Below are positions 1 through 7,630 of a DNA stretch of 64,000 nucleotides, piece after piece (position 1 is the first letter of the stretch; every line of letters begins with the position of its first letter). The DNA is from Rhizobium acidisoli (GTDB lineage Bacteria; Pseudomonadota; Alphaproteobacteria; Rhizobiales; Rhizobiaceae), in assembly GCF_002531755.2 (NCBI RefSeq), contig NZ_CP035000.1, positions 124,001 to 188,000 of the forward strand, read 5' to 3'. The position numbers were made by a program, and so were the translations under genes. Under the pieces are notes generated by a model. That model was not told the origin of the DNA and made no database searches. It worked only from the letters and a program-made list of their open reading frames with translations.

Positions 1-861
1 AAGAGCGTGATGTTCCCGCTGGCATCCTTCGTCTACCCGGTCTTCGTCAACCTCGATATCGCCAAGGCGGCGGGCGTCGACAAGCTGCCAACCACGCGCA
101 CGGAATTTGCCGAAGCCGCCAAGAAGATGACCGACGCGTCAAAGAACCAGTATGGCTGGGTTCTGCCGCTATCGCTGCAGTCTCCAAGCGGAATCCAGAA
201 CGACGTGATGTCCTGGGTCTGGGCCTCCGGCGCCTCGATGATGAAGGACGGCAAGCCTGACCTCGAAAATGAGGCGGTCGTCGGCACGCTCGATTATCTG
301 GCTTCCCTCAACAAGGAAGGCGTTATTTCTCCCGGCATTTTCGCCAAGAAGGAGCAGGACAAGGTCGAGGAATTCGTCAATGGCCGCGTCGGCATGATGG
401 TCGATTCCCTCGCCCATGTGAATCTCATCCGCGAACGCAATCCGAAGCTCAAATTCGGCATCTCCGCCTTGCCGGCGACCGACGGCTATACGGGCAAACG
501 CGGCATGCCCTATGCGTCCTGGGGCATCGGCATCAGCGAGGGCAGCAAGCATAAGGAAGAAGCCTGGAAGCTGGTGGAATATCTGATGAGCCCAGACGTC
601 AACGGCCGCCTGGTGTCGATTGCCAACGCCTTCCCCGGCAACGTCCATGCCAAGCCGGACTTCGTGGCGTCGGACCCGATTTTCGCCGAAGCTTTCAAAA
701 TCTTCCAGAGCGGCTATCCTGCCAACGAATTCGTCGGCCTTCCGGTTGCTGAAGAGCTGATGCGCGACATGAACGTCGAGGTTCAGAAGATGTTCGATGG
801 CGGCCAGTCGGCCAAGGACGCGGCTGCCAATACCGAGAAAGCCTGGCTCGCGAAGTTCTGA
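1..861 (+). CDS. Sugar ABC transporter substrate-binding protein, C-terminal part (5' end outside window)
   Basis: The frame is open from base 1, so the gene begins upstream; 286 residues are visible. They read as the C-terminal two thirds of a family-1 (MalE/UgpB-like) extracellular solute-binding protein: a W/G-rich ligand-facing segment (MSWVWASGASMM), a stretch typical of the hinge region (YASWGIGISEGSKHKEEAWKLV), and an amphipathic end finishing in EKAWLAKF. Two MalF/MalG-type permeases follow on the same strand, so it is the periplasmic receptor of a sugar or sugar-alcohol importer. The substrate cannot be read from this fragment. A strong hairpin separates it from the first permease. 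Confidence 0.85.
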   Translation, partial: KSVMFPLASFVYPVFVNLDIAKAAGVDKLPTTRTEFAEAAKKMTDASKNQYGWVLPLSLQSPSGIQNDVMSWVWASGASMMKDGKPDLENEAVVGTLDYLASLNKEGVISPGIFAKKEQDKVEEFVNGRVGMMVDSLAHVNLIRERNPKLKFGISALPATDGYTGKRGMPYASWGIGISEGSKHKEEAWKLVEYLMSPDVNGRLVSIANAFPGNVHAKPDFVASDPIFAEAFKIFQSGYPANEFVGLPVAEELMRDMNVEVQKMFDGGQSAKDAAANTEKAWLAKF

Positions 862-945
862 TGCCTGTCGCCCGGAGGTGCCCAGCGGTTCCGGGATAAC
901 GACATGCATAACACGAAGGATAAAGCACATCGCTTTCACGAGATC

Positions 946-973
946 GCCGGCAGCGCGACGTGGCGCTGCCGGC
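946..973 (+). promoter_or_regulatory. Strong hairpin between binding-protein and permease genes
   Basis: A perfect 11-bp stem (GCCGGCAGCGC / GCGCTGCCGGC) with a 6-base loop lies in the 152-base gap between the binding-protein stop and the permease start. No T-run follows, so it is unlikely to be a full terminator. Such hairpins commonly protect the upstream mRNA or attenuate downstream expression, giving more binding protein than permease. That role is inferred. Confidence 0.6.
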
Positions 974-1013
974 GTAAGTCGTCAAATCTCGGCAGAATGG
1001 GAAGTCACAGCTC

Positions 1014-1952
1014 ATGGTTCATTCCGCTCCGGCTCTGGTGGCTGCGCAAGTCAACGCGCGGAAGAAAAGATGGCTTCGTTACAGCACCTTGAGCAAGCTG
1101 GTGCCGTATTTCTACGTGTCGCCGGCGACCTTTTTGCTTGTTCTGCTGATGCTGTTCCCGATGGTGATGGTCTTCAAATATTCACTGATGGACGGCGCCA
1201 TCATGAAAAAGGACGCTGCATTCGCGGGCGTCCAGAATTACCTGACCATCTTCGAAAATCCGGTCTTCTGGCAGTCGGTCGGCCAGACGATGTATTTCAC
1301 GATCATGAGCGTCGTCTTCCACTTCATCATCGGCCTGGCCTTCGCGCTGCTGCTGAACACCAACCGCGTCGATCCGCTGATCAGGAGCATATTGCGTGTG
1401 CTCTTCATTCTGCCGTGGCTGTTTACCGCCGTCATCATCGCCATCATCTGGCGCTTGCTGCTCGACCCGAACGGCGTCGTCAACAGCGTGCTGATGGCGC
1501 TCCATATCATCAACTTCAAAGTCGAGTGGTTCTCCTCGACCCACACCGCCATACACGCCCTGACCTTTGCAAACATCTGGGCGGGTTATCCGCTCTACAT
1601 GGTCAGCCTGCTTGCCGGTCTCCAAGGCATTTCGAAGGAGCTTTACGAGGCAGCCGGGATCGATGGCGCCAACGAACTGGAAAAATTCTGGTACATCACC
1701 ATTCCGCAACTGATGCCGATCATCATCAGCATCGCGCTTCTCGACTTCATCTGGACGATGCAGGTTTTTCCGCTCGTGTGGATGACGACGGGCGGCGGTC
1801 CGATCTACTCGACGGAAGTGCTTTCCACCTTCACCTACAAGCTCGCCTTCTCCCAATATGAATTTTCGCTGGCTTCGGCGAGTGCAATGATCATCCTGAT
1901 CATTTCGATGAGCGTCACCTACTTCTACATCAAACACCAGCAGCGCAGGTGA
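1014..1952 (+). CDS. Sugar ABC transporter permease (MalF/UgpA type)
   Basis: 312-residue inner-membrane protein with about six hydrophobic segments. It carries the EAA loop that docks the ATPase (EAAGIDGANELEKFWYITIP, about residues 211-230), the signature of binding-protein-dependent permeases. The N-terminal cytoplasmic leader (about 30 residues, basic) precedes the first membrane span, as in UgpA-type proteins. The stop overlaps the GTG alternative start of the next permease, so the two are translationally linked. It pairs with the second permease to form the channel. No ATPase gene is visible in the remainder of the operon before the IS element. Confidence 0.9.
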   Translation: MVHSAPALVAAQVNARKKRWLRYSTLSKLVPYFYVSPATFLLVLLMLFPMVMVFKYSLMDGAIMKKDAAFAGVQNYLTIFENPVFWQSVGQTMYFTIMSVVFHFIIGLAFALLLNTNRVDPLIRSILRVLFILPWLFTAVIIAIIWRLLLDPNGVVNSVLMALHIINFKVEWFSSTHTAIHALTFANIWAGYPLYMVSLLAGLQGISKELYEAAGIDGANELEKFWYITIPQLMPIIISIALLDFIWTMQVFPLVWMTTGGGPIYSTEVLSTFTYKLAFSQYEFSLASASAMIILIISMSVTYFYIKHQQRR

Positions 1953-1957
1953 CCGCC

Positions 1958-2800
1958 ATGGCAAAGCGTTCCAAGAACTCGATACTGCCAACCATCCTGA
2001 CCTATCTCGGGCTGGCCGTCGGCCTTGTCTTTTCGTCTTTCCCGATCGTCTGGATGTTTTTCAGCTCACTGAAATCGAACACGGAGATCTTCGCTCTTCC
2101 GCCGCGGCTTTTGCCGGAGGATTTTACCCTGGCCGCCTATCTGACGATCTTCAACGATCCGGTGAAAGTGCGGTTCTTCATCAACAGCTACTTCGTCGCC
2201 GGCGTCGTCACCTGCCTGACCCTCGTCATCGCCATCCTGACCGCCTATGGCTTCAGCCGCTACTCGTTCCGCTTCAAGAACACCTTGAACATCTTCATCA
2301 TCAGCACCCAGACCGTTCCGCCGATCACCCTTCTCATCCCCTATTTCGGCATGGTCGTCGCCTTCCGGATCTTCGACACCTATCTGGCACTGATCCTGAC
2401 CTATATGGTCTTCACTCTGCCTTACGCCGTCCTGCTGATGACAGGTTACCTCAACACCTTGCCGAAGGAATTGGACGAGGCCGTCCTTGTCGACGGCGGC
2501 TCGAGCTGGACGGCGCTGTGGCGCGTCATTGTGCCCGTCTCCATCCCCGGGATCGTCGCCACCGCGGTCTACACCTTTCTGCTGGCCTGGAACGAATTCC
2601 TCTTCGCGCTGACGCTGACAAAATCGATGGATCTCAGAACCGTTCCGATCGGCATCCAGCTGCTGATGGGCCAGCACGCTTTCGAATGGAATGAAATGAT
2701 GGCGATGAGCGTACTGGGATCCCTTCCCCTCCTGGTGCTTTACCTGGTTGCCCAACGCTATTTCCTGGCGGGCATGACCGCCGGTTCGGTCAAAAGCTGA
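1958..2800 (+). CDS. Sugar ABC transporter permease (MalG/UgpE type)
   Basis: 280 residues from ATG 1958; a GTG at 1949 overlapping the previous stop is an alternative start. There are six predicted membrane spans and an EAA loop near residue 172 (LDEAVLVDGGSSWTALWRVI). The C-terminus (FLAGMTAGSVK) is the usual MalG-family ending. It forms the transmembrane channel with the preceding permease. The operon would normally continue with an ATPase and catabolic enzymes, but about 100 bp downstream an IS66 element is inserted and no transporter genes reappear beyond it. The ATPase may therefore be lost, located elsewhere, or supplied by a shared MsmX-like subunit. Confidence 0.9.
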   Translation: MAKRSKNSILPTILTYLGLAVGLVFSSFPIVWMFFSSLKSNTEIFALPPRLLPEDFTLAAYLTIFNDPVKVRFFINSYFVAGVVTCLTLVIAILTAYGFSRYSFRFKNTLNIFIISTQTVPPITLLIPYFGMVVAFRIFDTYLALILTYMVFTLPYAVLLMTGYLNTLPKELDEAVLVDGGSSWTALWRVIVPVSIPGIVATAVYTFLLAWNEFLFALTLTKSMDLRTVPIGIQLLMGQHAFEWNEMMAMSVLGSLPLLVLYLVAQRYFLAGMTAGSVKS

Positions 2801-2890
2801 GGGATACTGTCCGGAACGACAAAACCGGGCGCGGTCCCCGGCGGCGTAACGCCAAGAGAGAACCGGTACTTCTCAGGCATTGCCTCGGCC

Positions 2891-2898
2891 GATTGCTC
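2891..2898. repeat. Left target-site duplication of the IS66 element (gattgctc)
   Basis: The 8 bases gattgctc directly before the left inverted repeat recur at 5458-5465 directly after the right one. IS66-family elements generate 8-bp duplications. Confidence 0.9.
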
Positions 2899-2950
2899 GT
2901 AAGCGCGAATTTCTATGCGCCTTCTGAGGCGCAGTGCTCTGATGCATGAA

Positions 2951-2975
2951 GTGTCCACCAAAAATAGGTGGACAC
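2951..2975 (+). promoter_or_regulatory. Perfect hairpin upstream of IS66 tnpA
   Basis: GTGTCCACC, a 7-base A-rich loop (AAAAATA), then GGTGGACAC form a perfect 9-bp stem ending 6 bases before the tnpA ATG. The right arm contains GGTGG, the only Shine-Dalgarno-like sequence in front of that start. Folding of the transcript would therefore limit tnpA translation. This is inferred from position only. Confidence 0.5.
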
Positions 2976-2981
2976 CAAATC

Positions 2982-3401
2982 ATGAACGATACTCCTAAAC
3001 TGCAGGTGCGGCTTGTTGGTCGCGATGGCCGCCGTCGATATGACCCTGCGTCTCGTGATCTGCTCGTTGCAGCGTGTTTAGAACCCGGCGTTTCGGTCTC
3101 TCGGCTAGCACGGGAATACGGTGTGAATGCCAATCTCGTTCGTAAGTGGATAAAGAAGGAACTGGAGCAGCATCCTTCGCCATCGGTCTCGGCTTTTGTT
3201 CCAGTTCAGATTGCTCCAGCTATGCGGCCGGGTTCTGGCGGCGATTTACTGACGAAGAGCGTGGCGGCGGGCAAGCCGTGTCATGCATCCAAGGTGAGCG
3301 CACTCCTACCCAACGGGATCAGCCTGACCGTCGAGTGCGACGATGAGAGTCGACTGATCGCAATCATAGGAGCGTTGGGTCATGTTCAGACTGGGCGCTG
3401 A
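2982..3401 (+). CDS. tnpA: IS66 accessory protein TnpA (HTH transposase-associated protein)
   Basis: 139 residues from ATG 2982. The N-terminal half holds a helix-turn-helix of the IS66/IS3 orfA kind (RDLLVAACLEPGVSVSRLAREYGVNANLVRKWIKK, in sequence around residues 20-55). The C-terminus (ESRLIAIIGALGHV) is typical of IS66 TnpA. It is needed with TnpB for IS66 transposition, and its exact role is not established. Its 3' end overlaps tnpB by 20 bases, which suggests coupled translation. An in-frame ATG at 2946 lies upstream of the leader hairpin and is a less likely start. Confidence 0.88.
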   Translation: MNDTPKLQVRLVGRDGRRRYDPASRDLLVAACLEPGVSVSRLAREYGVNANLVRKWIKKELEQHPSPSVSAFVPVQIAPAMRPGSGGDLLTKSVAAGKPCHASKVSALLPNGISLTVECDDESRLIAIIGALGHVQTGR

Positions 3402-3735
3402 TCTGAAGGTCTACCTGCATCGAGAGCCCATCGACTTCCGGGCCGGCATCAACAGCCTTGCGGTCCTGGTCCAGGAGACGATGGCGTTGGACCCGTTTGC
3501 TCCCGCAGTTTTTGCCTTCTGCAATCGTCGCCGTGACCGGGTTAAGCTGCTGTTCTTTGACCGCTCGGGCTTTGTGTTGATCCTGAAGCGGTTGACGGAA
3601 GACAAGTTCCGATGGCCGCGCCGAGAGGCGGCGGTGGTTACACTGACGACCGAGCAGCTCCACTGGATTCTCGACGGGATTGATATCGACGCGATGATCC
3701 GTCATCCGGTGCGGCAATATCAGATCGCCGGTTGA
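3382..3735 (+). CDS. tnpB: IS66 accessory protein TnpB (IS66 Orf2 family)
   Basis: 117 residues, full length for the IS66 Orf2 family. It shows the family's hallmark regions: YLHREPIDFRAGINSLAVLV near the N-terminus, FCNRRRDRVKLLFFDRSGF in the middle, and FRWPRREA followed by LTTEQLHWILDGIDI near the end. It starts inside the end of tnpA. The protein is required for transposition of IS66-type elements, but its biochemical activity is unknown. Confidence 0.93.
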   Translation: MFRLGADLKVYLHREPIDFRAGINSLAVLVQETMALDPFAPAVFAFCNRRRDRVKLLFFDRSGFVLILKRLTEDKFRWPRREAAVVTLTTEQLHWILDGIDIDAMIRHPVRQYQIAG

Positions 3736-3788
3736 AGGCGGCGAATTGAACTGTTGACGCAACGGGGCGGTTCAGATTCAAAACTGGG

Positions 3789-5378
3789 ATGACCCGAACC
3801 GGCGAGCCGAGCGTTGCAGAACTGATGGCGCAGTTGGCGGCAAATGCCGCCGAAATCGCTGCGCTCAAAGCTGAGAAGGAAGCGCTCTCGCGACGGGTCG
3901 TCAAGCTGGAAGAAGAACTGGCGCTCGCAAGGCTGCATCGATTTGCGCCGCGCAGCGAAAAGCACATTGACCGCCTCTTCAACGAAGCCGAAGAAGCCGC
4001 GGACGAGAGTGATCGTGATTATGGCGACGGCGTTGCCGATCTCCCGGATACAGGCCTGCCAGCAGTCGATGGCGCCGTGGGTAAAAAGCGGGGCCGCAGA
4101 CCTCTACCAGAAGACCTGCCGCGCGAGCGTGTCGAATACGACCTTCCCCACGATCAGAAGGCCTGTCCATGCTGCAACAGCCAAATGCATCGCATGGGCG
4201 AGGCCGTTACCGAGCAGCTCCATATCGAGGTCAAGGCAAAGGTCCTGCAGAATGTGCGGTTCAAGTACGCCTGCCGCCATTGCGACCGTACCGGGATCAA
4301 CACGCCTGTCGTTATCGCATCGATGCCGCCGCAACCATTGCCGGGCAGCATTGCCACCGCCTCGACACTGGCTTTCGCGCTCGTCCACAAATACGTCGAT
4401 GGAACGCCGCTCTACCGCGTGGCTCAGACATTCGAGCGTGCCGGCGTTCCGATCAGCCGAGGTGCTCTCGCTCACTGGGTGATTGGCTCGAGTGAGAAGC
4501 ACCTGCATCGTATTTATGACGCTCTGAAGCTGCGGCTTCGATCGCAGCCTCTTGTTCATGGCGATGAGACGACCGTTCAAGTCCTGAAAGAAAAGAACAA
4601 GGAAGCCACCAGCACGTCTTACATGTGGGCATACCGCAGCAGCGAGGACAGTGACGAGCCAATCGTGCTTCTCGATTATCAACCGGGCCGCGGTCAGGTC
4701 CACCCGCAGACCTTTCTCGGCGACTACCGCGGCATATTGGTGAGCGATGGCTATACAGCCTGGCGCACATTGCATGGCGCAACCCATGTCGGATGCATGG
4801 CTCATTCACGGCGGCGCTTTGTCGAGGCTCTCAAAACCAGGAAGAATGGAGGCGGACCGCCGGAGCAGGCGCTCCGCTTCTTCGAGCAGCTCTATCGGAT
4901 CGAAAAGCAGGCACGAGAGAGCAAGCCCAACACCGGTGAAACGCAGGCCGATTGCGTTCGCCGTTTCCGGCAACAGCATAGCTTGCCTGTCCTGGCCGCA
5001 CTCAAGTCATGGCTCGACAATATCGCGCCAAAGGTCGTACCGGATACCAAGCTAGGCGATGCCGTGTCCTACACCCTGAACCAATGGGATTATCTGACGC
5101 GCTACACCAGCGACGGCATGATGCCGATCGATAACAACATTCTGGAACGCGACATCAGAGTTTTTGCGACCGGAAGAAAATCTTGGCTGTTCAGCGATAC
5201 CGCCGACGGAGCCAGGGCAAGCGCCGTGATCTACAGCCTGATGCTAACTTGCCGAGCCTGCGGCGTCGATCCGCTCTCCTGGCTGCGCCACGTGCTCACT
5301 GAGTTGCCTCAGCGCAAAGAAGCCGACGACATCGGCAACCTGCTGCCGTTCAACTTCTCCAAACCCTCCGCCGACTGA
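3789..5378 (+). CDS. tnpC: IS66-family DDE transposase TnpC
   Basis: 529 residues, full length for the family. In order: an N-terminal coiled coil (about residues 5-45, AELMAQLAANAAEIAALKAE), a zinc-binding region with paired cysteines (ACPCCNSQMHRMGE and ACRHCDRTG), then the DDE catalytic core with HGDETTVQVL, SDGYTAWRTLHGATHVGC and DNNILERDIRVFATGRKSW as the acidic blocks. A C-terminal helical tail (LLTCRACGVDPLSWLRHVL) completes the protein. It catalyses excision and integration. No frameshift or internal stop is seen, so it should be active. Confidence 0.95.
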   Translation: MTRTGEPSVAELMAQLAANAAEIAALKAEKEALSRRVVKLEEELALARLHRFAPRSEKHIDRLFNEAEEAADESDRDYGDGVADLPDTGLPAVDGAVGKKRGRRPLPEDLPRERVEYDLPHDQKACPCCNSQMHRMGEAVTEQLHIEVKAKVLQNVRFKYACRHCDRTGINTPVVIASMPPQPLPGSIATASTLAFALVHKYVDGTPLYRVAQTFERAGVPISRGALAHWVIGSSEKHLHRIYDALKLRLRSQPLVHGDETTVQVLKEKNKEATSTSYMWAYRSSEDSDEPIVLLDYQPGRGQVHPQTFLGDYRGILVSDGYTAWRTLHGATHVGCMAHSRRRFVEALKTRKNGGGPPEQALRFFEQLYRIEKQARESKPNTGETQADCVRRFRQQHSLPVLAALKSWLDNIAPKVVPDTKLGDAVSYTLNQWDYLTRYTSDGMMPIDNNILERDIRVFATGRKSWLFSDTADGARASAVIYSLMLTCRACGVDPLSWLRHVLTELPQRKEADDIGNLLPFNFSKPSAD

Positions 5379-5457
5379 TAGAGCCGGATATCGCTTCGCA
5401 AAAAGAGCCCGTTCGGAGATGCCGCCAACGTCAATGTGCATGGAAAATCTCGCTTAC

Positions 5458-5465
5458 GATTGCTC
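5458..5465. repeat. Right target-site duplication of the IS66 element (gattgctc)
   Basis: Exact copy of the 8 bases at 2891-2898, immediately outside the right inverted repeat. Confidence 0.9.
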
Positions 5466-5501
5466 TGCCTGATAACGGGCGTTGCTCACTTGCCATGATC
5501 A

Positions 5502-5519
5502 AATGTTCAGATGAACATT
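5502..5519. promoter_or_regulatory. Perfect palindrome AATGTTC-AGAT-GAACATT, orphan operator candidate
   Basis: 7-bp arms with a 4-base spacer, 36 bp beyond the IS66 target duplication. The half-site ATGTTC/GAACAT resembles operators of DeoR-family sugar regulators such as GlpR. No regulated gene is obvious immediately downstream. It may be a leftover control site of the interrupted sugar operon or may control a small transcript that ends at 5730. Confidence 0.4.
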
Positions 5520-5704
5520 CGTCCTAAATTCTGCGGGTGCATAGGCAGTGCGGCCCAGCTCAAGGCTTATGTCCCGAATTCTTCAGCCATCAGGAAGATT
5601 CGGACGCATCCGGCTGAATTCTTGCTATTATTAAGGGTTGAGCACTCGATCCAGAAAGGGGGTGATGCCGCTTGGGCCCGATCGAACCTCTAGACTTGTG
5701 ACCA

Positions 5705-5730
5705 GGCCCGCCTAGTGCGGGCCTTTTCTT
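5705..5730 (+). terminator. Rho-independent terminator
   Basis: GGCCCGC, 5-base loop, GCGGGCC followed by TTTTCTTT. A perfect 7-bp GC stem with a U tract on the plus strand. No protein gene lies directly upstream, so a short untranslated or leader transcript is implied. Confidence 0.75.
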
Positions 5731-5854
5731 TGAGAGTACGCACTACTCCCGCCTTTCCCGGAATGTCTCCCCTGTGGTGGAGAAGCTACCGGACTCCCCG
5801 CAACCTTCATCACGGAGATCCCATGAGGAAACTCTTCTGCGAAAGGACCCACTA

Positions 5855-6193
5855 ATGACCCATAAATTTCGCAAGGGTGACATCGTCACCCTCCAGGCAG
5901 TCGTTGACAACCACTATAGCGACAACGAAGTGAACTACCCCGTTCTGAGTGGGAAGGTCAGCATCAGGGTAGGTGATCAACGCGACACCTTTCTGGTGAC
6001 GCCCGATCAGCTCGAGATCCGCGTGCCTCACTTTTCCAAGGGTGATCGTATTCGTAAAACCGACTCAAAGCACATCGAAGGGACGGTCGTGGCGACCGTC
6101 GAAGATAAGGTGTGGGTCCAGTTCGACCACGGAGCAGCTATGGGTACAGTGGATGCCACGGCCATCGAAATGATTTCTAGCTCCGCATCGTAA
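5855..6193 (+). CDS. Small hypothetical protein with two KGD-type beta-barrel repeats
   Basis: 112 residues from ATG 5855, chosen for the AAGGA Shine-Dalgarno at 5843-5847 (GAAAGGACCCACTAATG). Two similar halves are visible: FRKGDIVTLQAVV near residue 4 and FSKGDRIRKTDSKHIEGTVV near residue 57, each followed by VxVxxGD/VxVQFDHG-like strands. This pattern is typical of small SH3- or KOW-like barrels that track nucleic acid or protein partners. I do not recognise a named family. It converges on the SIR2 gene on the other strand. Confidence 0.65.
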   Translation: MTHKFRKGDIVTLQAVVDNHYSDNEVNYPVLSGKVSIRVGDQRDTFLVTPDQLEIRVPHFSKGDRIRKTDSKHIEGTVVATVEDKVWVQFDHGAAMGTVDATAIEMISSSAS

Positions 6194-6237
6194 TCGAGGC
6201 AAGTCGGCGGGGGACGGACCAACAGTCTCACCGCTGC

Positions 6238-7281
6238 TTACATCATGAAATTCAAATGTTGAGTCTTGAAAAATTCAGCACACTTCATGCCATACTTGAT
6301 ATTGATCCAGTTATGATATCTCGGATCCTCACTATTGTTGGCATAAAGCGCTGTAATTTGCTTCTTGAGTTTCCTCTCAACATCCGGCGTTAGACCATAA
6401 CCAGTTGCGTAGACTTTCGTGAAGTAGCTCTTTGCATCATCTACCGACGCGTTGAGTAGGCGCATATTCTGATTGGCGAAGGCGAAACCCATAAAGACAA
6501 TGTTTCGTGCGTCTCTAATGGCCTCGTGTATATCTTCTACCAAATTATCTTCTTGGATCGATTCTGACCATGTGATCAGGCTTTTCGTAACGTGGTACAA
6601 ATCGACATGCTCAAGCGGGGTCCCGAATGCGACCCGACTGATGTCTCCGAGCGATCCGTAAGGGTGAATGATGTTCATGCTCTTGACGATTTGCCGAGCT
6701 AGCTTGCGATCAACGTCGCGATAAGCCCGCTGGATTGCATACTCGAGGTAATGCTCGATGCAGCGGTCGTAATTGAAGCAGATGATCGAGATATTGCTAC
6801 CGATTGTTTCGACTTCACTTGCTCTAACTCCCTCGAACAGTTTTCTTGCAAACGGTCCAATCCACGAGCTGTCGGCATTGTCCCAATTGACGCCATCAGC
6901 TAGGCTGCCCGCATGGGGGACGAGGTTCGAATTGACCTCTGCATGCATGATCGCAAACGCGATTTGGAGTTTGCTGATTTCAGCGATCACCGCATCATCG
7001 CTGTGGCGATTGATGTACTCGTCGATCGATTCCGCCGTGACCACGCGCCTATGAATGTCGACAAAGCCCTGAAAGATCCTCTTGATCATCTCGGGATCGT
7101 CTTGATGCTTGCCATAAACCGCTTCGTAGATCGCCCTTGCTCCTCTCGACGGATAGGCTCCGCCATCAAACAAGAAGAAACTATTATCGCGGATTTGTGT
7201 GAGCAGGTCCCAGCCGACTGGTAATCCGAACTCTTGGCTGGCACCCGCGCCAATCACAAATGTCGTGTTGTCTTCGTACAT
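6238..7281 (-). CDS. SIR2-domain protein (SIR2-like NAD-consuming family), stand-alone
   Basis: 347 residues. The N-terminus has the SIR2-like nucleotide-binding loop (FVIGAGASQEFGLPVGWDLL, residues 8-27). Further on are an NYD motif (ISIICFNYDRCIEHYL), a conserved histidine in IHPYGSLGDI, and the GF-type element VFMGFAFANQNMRLL that in this superfamily helps shape the NAD pocket. The rest is helical with no transmembrane segment, TIR, STALD or HerA part. Many SIR2 proteins of this size in bacteria deplete NAD+ in antiphage systems, but a defence role here is inference. Base composition is clearly more AT-rich than the flanking genes, suggesting acquisition. Small overlapping frames lie directly upstream on the same strand. 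Confidence 0.8.
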   Translation of the reverse strand: MYEDNTTFVIGAGASQEFGLPVGWDLLTQIRDNSFFLFDGGAYPSRGARAIYEAVYGKHQDDPEMIKRIFQGFVDIHRRVVTAESIDEYINRHSDDAVIAEISKLQIAFAIMHAEVNSNLVPHAGSLADGVNWDNADSSWIGPFARKLFEGVRASEVETIGSNISIICFNYDRCIEHYLEYAIQRAYRDVDRKLARQIVKSMNIIHPYGSLGDISRVAFGTPLEHVDLYHVTKSLITWSESIQEDNLVEDIHEAIRDARNIVFMGFAFANQNMRLLNASVDDAKSYFTKVYATGYGLTPDVERKLKKQITALYANNSEDPRYHNWINIKYGMKCAEFFKTQHLNFMM

Positions 7282-7520
7282 TCTCGCTCAATTAAATCCG
7301 TAAGAACCGAGAAGGGCTTTTCTAACAAGGGGCCTACCGCGCCGAGCCCCACATTCACCATTTGCGTGAACTGTCTAACGACGACAACTGATTTGCCATC
7401 CCTCCTATGAATTATCCGCAGGAATCTTGCGCCCCAAACCGGAGGCAAGTTCGTCGATGGAATGCTCATTCTAGGCCATGAACTCATAAATTGAGTAGAA
7501 TCGGTCAGGGTCTGTGCCAT
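7254..7520 (-). CDS. Possible small protein overlapping the SIR2 gene start
   Basis: 88-codon frame whose last 28 bases overlap the start of the SIR2 gene; its ATG overlaps the stop of the preceding 36-codon frame (TAATG). Its AT-rich composition resembles the SIR2 gene. The central part (RFLRIIHRRDGKSVVVVRQF) looks like a beta hairpin, but I recognise no family, and the Shine-Dalgarno sequence is weak. It could be a real translationally coupled partner or a chance frame. Confidence 0.3.
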   Translation of the reverse strand: MAQTLTDSTQFMSSWPRMSIPSTNLPPVWGARFLRIIHRRDGKSVVVVRQFTQMVNVGLGAVGPLLEKPFSVLTDLIERECTKTTRHL

Positions 7521-7630
7521 TACCGAGGAGCGGCCTGTTCAACGTCCCGGGCAAACCAACCTGTGGCCCACTTAGCAGGATCGCGGATCAGGTCCTGGGC
7601 TCGCGAGAGGAGATCGTGGATCTGGTTCAT
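7520..7630 (-). pseudogene. Truncated small protein, possibly the N-terminus of a DUF6197-like gene
   Basis: 36 codons from ATG 7630, reading MNQIHDLLSRAQDLIRDPAK then WATGWFARDVEQAAPR. The pattern 'LL.RA..LI.DP..W..G.FARD' recalls the start of DUF6197-type proteins, which are normally over 100 residues; here it stops at once. It overlaps the previous frame by ATGA and the next by TAATG. It is most likely a remnant, though the tidy overlaps leave room for a short functional gene. Confidence 0.35.

Larger units (their letters stand above)
2899..5457 (+). mobile_element. IS66-family insertion sequence, complete
   Basis: A 2559-bp element bounded by imperfect inverted repeats beginning GTAAGCG (left GTAAGCGCGAATTTCTATGC, right, read inward, GTAAGCGAGATTTTCCATGC) and flanked by a perfect 8-bp duplication, gattgctc. 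It carries the three-gene tnpA-tnpB-tnpC set on the plus strand. Ends, all three frames and the target duplication are intact, so it is probably a recent and potentially mobile insertion. It lies just after a sugar-permease gene and may separate the importer from downstream genes. Confidence 0.95.
5466..5854. other. Intergenic stretch after IS66: orphan palindrome, possible small RNA and terminator
   Basis: About 390 bases without a convincing gene. It holds a perfect inverted repeat at 5502-5519 and a clean rho-independent terminator at 5705-5730. A purine-rich segment (agaaagggggtgATG, ATG at 5664) opens a 16-codon frame that ends at the terminator. The 60-codon frame starting at 5511 has no ribosome site and no recognisable sequence, so it is not annotated. 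Confidence 0.5.

Noticed and set aside
5511..5693. 60-codon frame after the IS66 element
   Set aside because: No ribosome site, starts within the palindrome and runs through a likely untranslated segment.
6238..7281. Thoeris system (ThsA SIR2 with ThsB TIR)
   Set aside because: No TIR-domain gene is adjacent, and the SIR2 protein lacks the C-terminal SLOG-like sensor size expected of ThsA.
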